From assembly GCF_016598485.1 (NCBI RefSeq), contig NZ_JAEMUW010000032.1, forward strand, positions 1 to 52,716: a DNA stretch of 52,716 nt, read 5' to 3'. The stretch comes from Micromonospora coerulea. GTDB lineage: Bacteria > Actinomycetota > Actinomycetes > Mycobacteriales > Micromonosporaceae. Under the pieces are notes generated by a model. The model saw nothing but the letters and a program-made list of their open reading frames with translations, made no database searches and had not been told where the DNA came from. This document shows positions 44,563 through 52,431 of the stretch, piece by piece. The translations under genes were made by a program, and so were the position numbers. Every line of letters begins with the position of its first letter. Positions within the stretch are counted from its first letter, which is position 1.

Positions 44563-47448
44563 GTGAGCACCGTTCTTCCGGAAGGGGTCAGCTACGTCCT
44601 GGAGGAACTCGGCTACGCTCAGTCCGAAGGGCTCGTTAGCGCTGACAACGTCACGCCAGGTGCGCGCGGCTACATCTGGCGAGACTTGCATGAGAAGGTC
44701 AAACTCGACGCGGCCTTCTTCTATGACGGCGTTCCGCTGGTAGGGTTCGCCGCTGCTGACTCCTCTAACGACCTCAGGGATCTGCGCAAACGCCTTTGGA
44801 ACTACGGCAGGGTCCCACTCCTGATTGCCTCCTCATCCGGCAACTCAGTCGAGGTGTACAACGCCGTATCCAATCCGCAGGATCCCGGGAACCCCTTCTC
44901 GGCACCGCTTGCCGAAGCAGCCTCCGGGACAAGGGCGCGCAGCGTTCTGCACGCTTTTGCGCGGAAGCAAGTCGAAGCTGGCGACTTCGCTCGTGACAAC
45001 CTGCGATCTTATCGCGACACTCGTCGCGTCGAGCAGGGCTTGCTTCGCAATCTTCGACATCTCCGCCAGCAGCGAGGTCAAGGCTCACCGGCCAGAAGTG
45101 CAGCCATAGACGCCCTAATTGGCGGATGCCTGACGTCTAGATACCTTGAGGATCGCGGAGTCCTTGACGCCCGCCATTTGCTGGAGCTAGTCGGCGTCCG
45201 AGATTTGCAGACCGCACTGGAGGAGGGCACGGCCACGGCGCTGCAGCTCTTCGAGGGGCTTGCTCAGCGTTTCAATGGTGACGTTTTTGGCGTGATGCCG
45301 AACGCGATCAGCAACTTGGAGAACGCCGACCTTCGGGCGGTCGCGTCTCTGCTACGTGGAGACGACCTGCTCACTGGTCAAGGCTCGCTGTGGCCCTACG
45401 ACTTCTCTATTGTTCCGGCCGATCTGGTTAGTAGTGTCTACGAACAACTCTTGGAGACTAGGCGGGCGACGGAAGCCACTCACTACACGCCACGGTTCCT
45501 CGTGGATGTGGTCTTGGACGAAGTTATCCCACACGAAAGCGACAGCGAGCCGCGCGTAATCGACTTGGCATGTGGAAGCGGCGCTTTCATTACCGAAGCC
45601 TATCGGCGCTTGGTATATCGGCGGGTGAGCTCTGGCCAAGAACTCACGTATCAAGACCTCAAAGAGCTGCTGCAACAGCGGATTTTCGGCATCGACATTA
45701 ATGACGCAGCAGCACGTGTGACTGTCTTCGGCCTCTATCTCAGTCTTTTAGAGGAGATCGACCCGCCTACAATCTGGGAAACGGCGGTCCTTCCGCAGCT
45801 CATTGGCCGCAATATCCTCGTCTCTGACGCGTTCGCCGGCCATGCTTTATCACACGAAAGTTTCGATGTAGTAGTTAGCAATCCTCCGTGGAGCAGCAGC
45901 CTCACTCCGGCGGCTCGGCGTTACCTGCATGAGAGGGAGCTGCCTGTCGGGGATAACCAGTCGGCCCAAGCGTTTATGTGGCTTGCTGCCGACATGCTGA
46001 AGCCCGGCGGCCGTCTTGGTCTCGTAATGCCCGCGAAGGGAATGCTTCATAATCGGAGCCGCCCCAACGTGGCGTTTCGCGCAGCCATCTTTCAGGAACT
46101 CGACTTCCGAACTATTATCGACCTTTCGGCGCTTCGTAGGAGCATCTTCGCGCATGCCATAGCTCCGACCGTCATCGCTATCGCCGAGCGCCCACTTTCT
46201 CAAACTGGCGCTGCATCGATTGATCGGCAGCGCCGATCCATTCTGCACGTTGCCCCCCACGTTCGACCCCTCAGTGCGGCCGTCGACGCTCTCGTCATAA
46301 CGCCAGAGGAGGTGCGAACTGTTAGCGCCAGGGAAGCAATAGGCCGTCCGGACATCTGGAAGGTTCTATTATGGGGATCTGTGAGAGACTTGGAGCTCAT
46401 TGATCACCTAAGGTCGTCCTTTCCTTCCCTAGGAGACTTGGCCGAAGAACACGAATGGGTCATTGGCCAAGGGTACAAGGATGCTCCCCGTCTCTCCCAG
46501 GCCGACGCGACTCACCTTCACGGGTTCGACCTAATCGAGGCTCGGTCGGTGCAAGCCCTACGGTTGCACCCAGCGCCGAGCAGCACGTTCCAACGTCCAA
46601 CGCTGCACCGCCCCCGCACGGCAGACCGCTATAAGGGCCCGCTGGTGCTAATTCCTCGAACGCTCCCTGGAGGACGTCTCTCCGCCGCCTTCTATGCCCG
46701 GGATGCTGTATACCCAAGCGGGATTACCGGCATCTCCGGCAAGGCCGCAGATGCACCTCTACTTCGCGCAGTTGCAGCTACGATGGTTTCCTCTCTCGGC
46801 CAATACTGGCATTTCATGACCAGCTCTTCCTGGGGTGTCGAGAGGGATTCGGTTGAGACAAGCGAGCTTCGAGAAATGCCGATTGCGATTCCCGGCTCAG
46901 ACGAAGCGTATAGGCTGGAGCGCCTCCTGGACAGCGGAGCCGATCTTGAATCTATGATGCCAGAGTTGGACGATTTGGTCTTCGATGCATACAAGTTGGA
47001 TGAGTCGGAGCGGCAGAGGGTTCGCCAAGGAGTAGCAGGTGGAGTGGAGAGGTTTAGGCGAAGTGGGCGAGGCGGGTCGCTGGTCGACGCAGATGGGATT
47101 GGCCTTTACTGCAGCACCCTTGAAGACCAGCTGGCACTAAGTCTTCCTGACCTTGGCATCAGCACAAGCCATGCGGGCGAAGGATCCTATCTCCTGGTTG
47201 CGATCAACTTCTCACCTTCTGCCAATGGCGGGGAGATTGTAGAAGCGGCACCGGTGGACTGGGAAAACTTTTCGCGAAGGCTATCGCCGGCCGCCCGCAC
47301 GACTGCCGTGGTCGCACAACCAGCAGGTCTATTCGTTGACGGCGATTCGGTCTACGTCATTAAGACAAGAGATGCTGACCGCTGGTCCTTTAATGCAGCG
47401 CTCGATGATGCTGACAGAGTTTTCTCTGCCGTAGCCTTTGGGGCATGA
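44563..47448 (+). CDS. N6-adenine DNA methylase (Eco57I/type IIG-like), candidate defence methyltransferase
   Basis: A 961-residue protein. Residues 1-120 (LDAAFFYDGVPLVGFAAADS, VPLLIASSSGNSVEVYNA) look like the N-terminal nuclease region of type IIG enzymes but lack the E-x-K pair, so it may be inactive. The methylase core has THYTPRFLVDVVLDEVI (306-322), SAM motif I DLACGSGAF (334-342), the acidic FGIDINDAAARVTVFGLYLS and catalytic motif IV NPPW (440-443), then FMWLAADMLKPGGRLGLVMP. The C-terminal 400 residues would include target recognition. It should modify adenine in host DNA to protect it. Codon use is less GC-rich than core genes. It ends overlapping the nuclease gene. Confidence 0.88.
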   Translation: MSTVLPEGVSYVLEELGYAQSEGLVSADNVTPGARGYIWRDLHEKVKLDAAFFYDGVPLVGFAAADSSNDLRDLRKRLWNYGRVPLLIASSSGNSVEVYNAVSNPQDPGNPFSAPLAEAASGTRARSVLHAFARKQVEAGDFARDNLRSYRDTRRVEQGLLRNLRHLRQQRGQGSPARSAAIDALIGGCLTSRYLEDRGVLDARHLLELVGVRDLQTALEEGTATALQLFEGLAQRFNGDVFGVMPNAISNLENADLRAVASLLRGDDLLTGQGSLWPYDFSIVPADLVSSVYEQLLETRRATEATHYTPRFLVDVVLDEVIPHESDSEPRVIDLACGSGAFITEAYRRLVYRRVSSGQELTYQDLKELLQQRIFGIDINDAAARVTVFGLYLSLLEEIDPPTIWETAVLPQLIGRNILVSDAFAGHALSHESFDVVVSNPPWSSSLTPAARRYLHERELPVGDNQSAQAFMWLAADMLKPGGRLGLVMPAKGMLHNRSRPNVAFRAAIFQELDFRTIIDLSALRRSIFAHAIAPTVIAIAERPLSQTGAASIDRQRRSILHVAPHVRPLSAAVDALVITPEEVRTVSAREAIGRPDIWKVLLWGSVRDLELIDHLRSSFPSLGDLAEEHEWVIGQGYKDAPRLSQADATHLHGFDLIEARSVQALRLHPAPSSTFQRPTLHRPRTADRYKGPLVLIPRTLPGGRLSAAFYARDAVYPSGITGISGKAADAPLLRAVAATMVSSLGQYWHFMTSSSWGVERDSVETSELREMPIAIPGSDEAYRLERLLDSGADLESMMPELDDLVFDAYKLDESERQRVRQGVAGGVERFRRSGRGGSLVDADGIGLYCSTLEDQLALSLPDLGISTSHAGEGSYLLVAINFSPSANGGEIVEAAPVDWENFSRRLSPAARTTAVVAQPAGLFVDGDSVYVIKTRDADRWSFNAALDDADRVFSAVAFGA

Positions 47449-48109
47449 CTTGCTCAGTGATCTCGTTCCGAAAATTGAGGGCCGGGCTTCTCTTTGGCTG
47501 GCTCGCCGGTTCGCTGGGCGCGCCGAGGCGCTTCTCTCAGATTTGATGGTCGGAGCCCTAGCGTTGTGGGAGGCTGAGTCGTTTTCCAGGTATAACGACC
47601 ACGAACTCTCCTGTACGGTTCGGTTGTTCGCCTGCTGTCGAATGGTCTTGACGACGGAGAAAGGCAAGTACGCTCAGGTCTCAATCTCCTACGATGCCGC
47701 TCAACCGTCACCCGAGATGCTCGCTGGGACTGCGGATCCCACTCGCTCACCTCGGCCCGACCTAACACTTCGAGTTGGCGCAACCCACATTCGCCTAGAA
47801 GCGAAACTACTCGGGGGAAGCAGGAAGCTTGCTCGGCTGTACGTTTCGAAGGGCATGGCTCGCTTCCTCGATGGACGGTACGGAGAAGTCGGCGTCCCAG
47901 GTGTCATGATTGGGTACTTACTAGCGGGCGAACCCTCGACGGTGGTCGACTGGGTGAACTCAGCTCTAGGTACTGAATTGAACCGCCTACCGATTGAGTT
48001 GTTGGTACCGCAGGAGAGTCAGCACCCTAAGCTGCTTGTCCATTACAGTCACCACGACCCAGCAATACGTCTGATCCACCATATGGTCGACTTGCGGCGA
48101 GGTTCTTAA
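47438..48109 (+). CDS. Small PD-(D/E)xK nuclease candidate, partner of the DNA methylase
   Basis: A 223-residue protein. It carries the core SPRPDLTLRVGATHIRLEAK: PD at 107-108 and E121-x-K123, the spacing and strand pattern of PD-(D/E)xK nucleases. Around it are HELSCTVRLFACCRMVLTTE and KGMARFLDGRYGEVGVPGVM, the latter a helix-strand pair that fits the end of the fold. The frame opens with TTG at 47438, which overlaps the methylase stop by 11 bases; a TTG at 47450 is the alternative, and no in-frame ATG or GTG is near. The overlap suggests coupled expression with the methylase. The likely role is cleavage of unmethylated DNA. Homology is not verified. Confidence 0.65.
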   Translation: MGHDLLSDLVPKIEGRASLWLARRFAGRAEALLSDLMVGALALWEAESFSRYNDHELSCTVRLFACCRMVLTTEKGKYAQVSISYDAAQPSPEMLAGTADPTRSPRPDLTLRVGATHIRLEAKLLGGSRKLARLYVSKGMARFLDGRYGEVGVPGVMIGYLLAGEPSTVVDWVNSALGTELNRLPIELLVPQESQHPKLLVHYSHHDPAIRLIHHMVDLRRGS

Positions 48110-48246
48110 CCCTTCCAGAGATCCGTCCATCGTGCCATAGGCCAAATCGGCGAGTAGAAGAGCTGGCGCCAAGCGGTCCTGTGTCAAGCGAACCTTTAGG
48201 GAGCGTCGGCGTTGTGTAGGTGAGGTGACCCTGGTAAACCTCTTGT

Positions 48247-48459
48247 ATGGCAAGTAGGTGGGGGCGATGCACTGCAGATACAAGGTCCGGCTCTCGGTGC
48301 CCCAATGGCGCGGCGAACGAGTCGCTTCTTTGCCACGTGCATGATCCTGCGTTGCAATGTAGAGCCCTTATCGGTCCTGGCACTCGGCAATGCACGGTAG
48401 CCACCGGAGGCGGCCACTGTGTTGAGCATCGAGTACAGGAGCAGGACACCCTGTTTTAA
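48247..48459 (+). CDS. Duplicated zinc-finger mini-protein
   Basis: A 70-residue protein: MASRWGRCTADTRSGSRCPN, then NESLLCHVH, QCRALIGPGTRQCTVATGGG and HCVEHRVQEQDTLF. Two Cys/His sets are visible: C8-C18-C29-H32 and C38-C49-C58-H61 (CxxH at each end), clearly duplicated halves of one zinc-binding unit. Similar RC-x-A-x-T-x-x-G-x-x-C modules occur in small actinobacterial and phage-related proteins. It lies 137 bases after the nuclease gene on the same strand, so it may belong to the same module. No clear ribosome-binding site. Role unknown; perhaps nucleic acid or protein binding. Confidence 0.6.
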   Translation: MASRWGRCTADTRSGSRCPNGAANESLLCHVHDPALQCRALIGPGTRQCTVATGGGHCVEHRVQEQDTLF

Positions 48460-48487
48460 CGGACGGCTGGCCGCGGTTTGGCGATGA

Positions 48488-48673
48488 GGCCGTGGTGGGG
48501 ATGCGGCGCGTGTTACCCGGGCAGGCCCCCGCCTGCCGGCTTTAGCCGGCCCGAGGGGTCGCAGAGGCTCCGGGGTCAAGGGCGGCCCGCAGGGCCGTCG
48601 CGCAGCGATGCGAAGCACCCTTGACGCTGGAGGGGCGGCCCCGCATCCTCCGCGCCGCATCCCCACCACGGCC
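48488..48673. ncRNA. Candidate structured element closed by a perfect 23-bp inverted repeat
   Basis: Perfect inverted arms at 48488-48510 and 48651-48673 (starting GGCCGTGGTGGGGATG) enclose nested hairpins. These are GGCAGGC/GCCTGCC (48520-48526/48531-48537), GCCGGC-TTTA-GCCGGC (48535-48550), and an outer GTCAAGGG/CCCTTGAC pair (48575-48582/48618-48625) around GGCCC-GCA-GGGCC. The closing stem plus three internal stems resemble a multibranch structured RNA or a small palindromic mobile repeat (MITE-like). No protein-coding frame is convincing on either strand. Confidence 0.5.
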
Positions 48674-49052
48674 GGCAGTGACTCGCGCTACGGCGTGGCG
48701 GTACGACGGCCGCCGCGTTCCGGCCGGCTGCCGGCCCACCACACCACCGGTCAACGGTCTGCCGTTCTGCGGCGGCCCACCGGGCTCTCCGCTCTCCGCG
48801 CCAGCCGCGGGCATCAGGCGTGACGGCCGCAGAGCGACAGCGGCAGCGGCCGGCGCGCGCCCAGGCGGCGGCGCGTGCGGCCCGTTGCGGGCCGCCTTGA
48901 AGACGTACAGAAAGTTTGAACGACTTTGCCGGCAGCCGGCGCGACATCTGACGCAAGCGGGTTCGTGCGTGAAACGGATCAGGCCAGCGAGCTAGTCACG
49001 CCCACCCGGTTGGACAATGGCCGACCGTGACAAGAGTGTCCACGATGGGTAG
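48674..49052. other. GC-rich non-coding stretch continuing the structured block
   Basis: No gene. Further hairpin material is visible, for example GCGGCCC-GTTGC-GGGCCGC near 48886-48904 and CCGGCCGGCTGCCGGCC near 48719-48736. The end, from about 48905, is a more AT-rich run containing AGAAAGTTTGAACGACTTT. Its limits and purpose cannot be set by eye. Confidence 0.4.
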
Positions 49053-50180
49053 ATGAGTCAGCAAGGGACGGCGGCAGGCGCGGCAATGCCTGGAGCCGCG
49101 GACGAGCTGCGACAGGACGAGGGCGGCCGCCGGGATCCGTACCGGCAAGCGTCCGGCTTCTTGATGGGAACCGCTGCCGGCAGCATGTTCTTCAACCTGT
49201 TGAGCACCTCGATCGGTTTCCGAGGCGTCGCGGTAATCGCGCTCGCTGCTGGGCTGATCGCAATGATCGGCTGGCTTCGCCGTCTCCCCCGCCGCGCTCC
49301 CTTGTCCCGCGCTGCGATCCCAGTCCTGCTCAGTCTTGCCCTGATCGCCGCAATCGCCGCTCTGGCACCCGGTTGGTCAGGCCCAGCGACCATCCTTGCC
49401 GCCCTGCTTCTGCTGACGGGAGCAGGACTTGCGGCCACGCTGGAGCGGGCGGTTGGCCTCGTGGTCTCTATCGCGGCGATCAGCTGTGGGATTTTCGGCA
49501 TTGCGTTCGGCCTCGCCGGTCTACGCGCAACTCCGATCGGCGCAGCATACGTCGCTATAGGGGTTGGGCTCGTCGTCATGGTTGTCGCCGGCCCGCGCCG
49601 CACCAGGCTGGCAGGCGTAGCGCTCATCGGCGCCGGCTTTGGAGCGGGGATTATCGGCCTCACCGGCGCCCTCCTGCACCATAGCGATTTCCTGTTCGGT
49701 GCGATGTTCGTGGTGATGGGAATTGCGATCATCGGCCTCGGAACCGCCTCTTTCCGCGGCAGGGTCACCTTGATGCGTGCAGGGCTCCTGGTGAGTGGCG
49801 TTCCGATCGCCGTCCTCGGCGTCGTCTTCATACACACGAGCACGGCGGTGGGCGCATCGTTCATCGCCATGGGGATTGGGATCATCAGCCTCGGCGCTGC
49901 CCTCGTAATTGACGACACCACCCTGGCCAGCACAGCCGCCATGGGCCTCGGAATCGCGATGATCGCCCTCGGTGTCGCCCTCATACCCGACGTTAGTGCC
50001 CTAGTCGGCGCAGCGTCCGTCGGCATCGGTATCAGCATCGTCGGGTACGCCGCCCAAACACTGCACCATCTCGGTGCTACCGCCCGCGTGTGGAGACGGC
50101 TGACGGCCATGACTCGAGAACCTCCGTCGCCTCCAAATCAGCCAGTGTCGGATCAGGAGCCGATGCGGCTTGATCCGTGA
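49053..50180 (+). CDS. Repetitive polytopic membrane protein, function unknown
   Basis: A 375-residue protein with a short hydrophilic N-terminus (residues 1-30) and about ten hydrophobic segments. Most repeat a roughly 24-residue unit of the kind GIGIIxLGxALI: AAYVAIGVGLVVMVVAG, GAMFVVMGIAIIGLGTASFR, GASFIAMGIGIISLGAALVI, AAMGLGIAMIALGVALIPD, AASVGIGISIVGYAAQ. The repeats suggest internal duplication of a two-helix module. The C-terminus is hydrophilic (MTREPPSPPNQPVSDQEPMR). No recognised domain. The start is the first ATG; the ribosome-binding site is weak. Confidence 0.7.
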   Translation: MSQQGTAAGAAMPGAADELRQDEGGRRDPYRQASGFLMGTAAGSMFFNLLSTSIGFRGVAVIALAAGLIAMIGWLRRLPRRAPLSRAAIPVLLSLALIAAIAALAPGWSGPATILAALLLLTGAGLAATLERAVGLVVSIAAISCGIFGIAFGLAGLRATPIGAAYVAIGVGLVVMVVAGPRRTRLAGVALIGAGFGAGIIGLTGALLHHSDFLFGAMFVVMGIAIIGLGTASFRGRVTLMRAGLLVSGVPIAVLGVVFIHTSTAVGASFIAMGIGIISLGAALVIDDTTLASTAAMGLGIAMIALGVALIPDVSALVGAASVGIGISIVGYAAQTLHHLGATARVWRRLTAMTREPPSPPNQPVSDQEPMRLDP

Positions 50181-50443
50181 TTTCGGCCGGGGCAGTCGCG
50201 GGGACGAGCGCGAAGAGCAAGGCGAGCGGCAGCCCAGCGACGGTGCATTTTGCGCAGCTCTCGGATCAGCGCCTCCACCTACGGCAAAGCGGCCGCTCGA
50301 TGCCCCGAGCGTCTTCCCTTACCGGAAGATGGTCTAGCCGGACGTGTCACACGGCCCCGAAGACTCGTCTGGTATGCACGTCGGAGACCGGATATCGCCA
50401 GCAGCCGCCTGGCTCGTACGTGTGTTCGAGTAGGCTGCTCTGG

Positions 50444-50701
50444 GTGAAGGTACGAGGGCGTTGGTGGAACGGCGCTTGGGGTCGCATGGCCCGGCGCGAC
50501 CTCTGGTTGGTCTCCGACGGCCAGCTCTGGCGGGTTCGTGGCCGCCTCGGTGGTGATGGGGGGCAGGAGGTCTCGTATGACTTCCCGGATGAGGCGTCCG
50601 CCCGCTCGATGGTCGATCGGATGATGAAGACCTCGGCCGGCACCTGGCGGGATCTCACGGAGGCTGTCCGGGAGGAGGCAAGCCGCCGGCGGATCCGCTA
50701 G
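50444..50701 (+). CDS. Small conserved hypothetical protein
   Basis: An 85-residue protein from GTG 50444: VKVRGRWWNGAWGRMARRDL, then WLVSDGQLWRVRGRLGGDGG, QEVSYDFPDEASARSMVDRM, MKTSAGTWRDLTEAVREEAS, RRRIR. It has a small alpha/beta composition with a strand-rich start and a helical, charged end, and no membrane segment. The residue mix is typical of real actinobacterial proteins. Function unknown. It is convergent with the 198-residue protein downstream. Confidence 0.65.
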   Translation: MKVRGRWWNGAWGRMARRDLWLVSDGQLWRVRGRLGGDGGQEVSYDFPDEASARSMVDRMMKTSAGTWRDLTEAVREEASRRRIR

Positions 50702-50716
50702 CCAGGCCGGGAGTCG

Positions 50717-51313
50717 TCAACGGCAGGTGTCCGCCCGTACGTGCACACCGCACCACAGCGGCAGGTCGACTGCCCACACCCGCCAGCCGCCGGCGTCGCG
50801 CCGTGCCTGGAACCGCCACGGGTGGGCGTCGCCGCTGAGGTTGACCTTTTCGTTCCACCAGATCGCGTGGACCTCGGCGGTCACCGTCGCGCGGTCGTCG
50901 CCCTGGTCCTCGACGTCGATCAGTCCAACTACCTCAAGCTTCGACGGAACGTTTCCCCGTCCCATCTCGCCGCGGTACTGGCGCCACTGCCGCAGCAGCT
51001 CGTCATGACGCCTGCCCGCCAGCACCCGCGATAGGCCGATCTCCTCTCCGCTGCTCATCTGGAGCACGTATACGTTCACCGCCGCGTCCGGCGACGCCTC
51101 ACCTCGATCTGCCTCGACCTGCCGACGGACAGCCCACGACACCGGCACGGCCACGACCCCGGTACACAGCACGGCCACGAGCGAGAGCGCCATCCACGGC
51201 CAATGGCGCTGCGAGCGAACCAATGCGTTGCTTGCCGTTGCCCGGTGACCCGGCAGCGCTGGTACCTCCCCTGGTCCCATAGACGCAACATATGCCCCTG
51301 GCGGATATCTCAC
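50717..51313 (-). CDS. Membrane-anchored hypothetical protein with NTF2-like C-terminal region
   Basis: A 198-residue protein if started at GTG 51313; ATG 51280 would give 187 residues. A single helix near residues 40-60 (WPWMALSLVAVLCTGVVAVP) follows a short basic N-terminus. The extracellular part (SWAVRRQVEADRGEASPDAA onward) has beta strands and ends WRFQARRDAGGWRVWAVDLP, the layout of NTF2-like domains found in TcpC/VirB8-type and lipoprotein-like proteins. Two Cys near the end (LWCGVHVRADTCR) may form a disulfide. Function unknown; it is probably surface-exposed. Confidence 0.65.
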   Translation of the reverse strand: MRYPPGAYVASMGPGEVPALPGHRATASNALVRSQRHWPWMALSLVAVLCTGVVAVPVSWAVRRQVEADRGEASPDAAVNVYVLQMSSGEEIGLSRVLAGRRHDELLRQWRQYRGEMGRGNVPSKLEVVGLIDVEDQGDDRATVTAEVHAIWWNEKVNLSGDAHPWRFQARRDAGGWRVWAVDLPLWCGVHVRADTCR

Positions 51314-51402
51314 CTAGTGCGGGCAGCCGAGGGCCACCTGCTAGTGCTGCTCGCCTGCTGGCGGGATGGTGGGGAGCCGGAGCGCTCCGTAGGCTGACAG
51401 GC

Positions 51403-51969
51403 ATGGCCACCCTCGTCGATGTCGCCCGGGAGATCGCGCGCCACAAGCTGGAAGCTCCGCTGCCCCGTCGTTGGAGCCACGTCCGGGCGGTAGCAGCGAA
51501 GGCCCATGCAGTCAGCGAGGCGGTCGAGCCGGAGGATCGAGACGTGTTGGTGGCCTCCGCGTGGCTGCACGACGTGGGTTACAGCCCTGACCTCGTCGAT
51601 ACGGGCTTCCACTCCCTCGACGGAGGGAGGTGGCTGCGGCGGGAACGGTTCGACGACCGGATTGCCGGCCTAGTCGCCCACCACTCGTGCGCCTGGCTGG
51701 AAGCGCAAGAACGCGGGCTGCATGACATCCTGGTCGCCGAGTTCCCCCGAGAAGAGTCGGCGGTCGCCGATGCCCTGTGCTTCTCGGACATGACGACCGG
51801 ACCCGACGGTCAGGACTTCGAGGTGTTGGAGCGGCTGGCGGAGATCCGGTCCCGCTACGGCCCGGATCATCTCGTCACGCGCTTCATCATCCGGGCGGGG
51901 CCGGAGATGGTCGCCGCGGTGCGCCGTACGCAGACCCGGTTCGCGGGAAGTGTGCCTCAGCCGATGTAG
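51403..51969 (+). CDS. HD-domain phosphohydrolase
   Basis: A 188-residue protein: MATLVDVAREIARHKLEAPL, SHVRAVAAKAHAVSEAVE, then VASAWLHDVGYSPDLVDTGF. The HD metal site is H26 (WSHV), H56-D57 (LHDVGY) and a later His pair (GLVAHHSCAW). ALCFSDMTTGPDGQDFEVLE contains the distal Asp. Such small HD enzymes hydrolyse nucleotides or second messengers; the substrate is unknown. Its 3' end overlaps the convergent NUDIX gene by 13 bases. Confidence 0.9.
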   Translation: MATLVDVAREIARHKLEAPLPRRWSHVRAVAAKAHAVSEAVEPEDRDVLVASAWLHDVGYSPDLVDTGFHSLDGGRWLRRERFDDRIAGLVAHHSCAWLEAQERGLHDILVAEFPREESAVADALCFSDMTTGPDGQDFEVLERLAEIRSRYGPDHLVTRFIIRAGPEMVAAVRRTQTRFAGSVPQPM

Positions 51970-52427
51970 GGCTCGCTGCGCTCTTCGTACCCGTGCATGA
52001 TGCGCAACAGGGTCGACGGGTGGATGTCGTACTCGCCCAGTTCGTCGCGCTCCACCCAGCGGACAGCGGTTGACTCCTTGCTCGGGGTCGGCACCCCGTC
52101 GACCGGTACTGCACGGAAGCACAGGGAGAACTGCTGACGCACCTCGCCGTCCGAGTACGCGATGACGTGGCGAGGATCGGAGTAGATCCCCACGATCCCA
52201 GTCACCTCGACGGTGATCCCGGTTTCCTCCCGTGTCTCCCTGACGGCCGTCTGCGCCACGGCCTCTCCGATCTCCTGCCCGCCGCTGGGCAGCGACCAGA
52301 GTCCGTTGTCGCTGCGCTCAATGAGCAGAACCCGACCGCTCTCGTCCCTCACGAACACGGAGACAGCGACGACGATGCTGTTGGCTTTCGGCGCGTCTGG
52401 GTCGTGGTAGTGCTCAGTCCTCGCCAT
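51957..52427 (-). CDS. NUDIX hydrolase
   Basis: A 156-residue protein from ATG 52427: MARTEHYHDPDAPKANSIVV, AVSVFVRDESGRVLLIERSD, NGLWSLPSGGQEIGEAVAQT. The complete NUDIX box lies at residues 49-71 (G-x5-E-x7-RE-T-x-EE-x-G-I, ending REETGI). It should hydrolyse a nucleoside diphosphate linked to another group; the substrate cannot be told from sequence. Four bases separate its start from the stop of the upstream regulator-like gene, so they are probably cotranscribed. Confidence 0.93.
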   Translation of the reverse strand: MARTEHYHDPDAPKANSIVVAVSVFVRDESGRVLLIERSDNGLWSLPSGGQEIGEAVAQTAVRETREETGITVEVTGIVGIYSDPRHVIAYSDGEVRQQFSLCFRAVPVDGVPTPSKESTAVRWVERDELGEYDIHPSTLLRIMHGYEERSEPYIG

Positions 52428-52431
52428 GGGC

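Noticed and set aside
48541..48995. Several short Arg-rich frames in the structured block
   Set aside because: Their composition follows from GC-rich palindromes, there are no ribosome-binding sites and no recognisable proteins.
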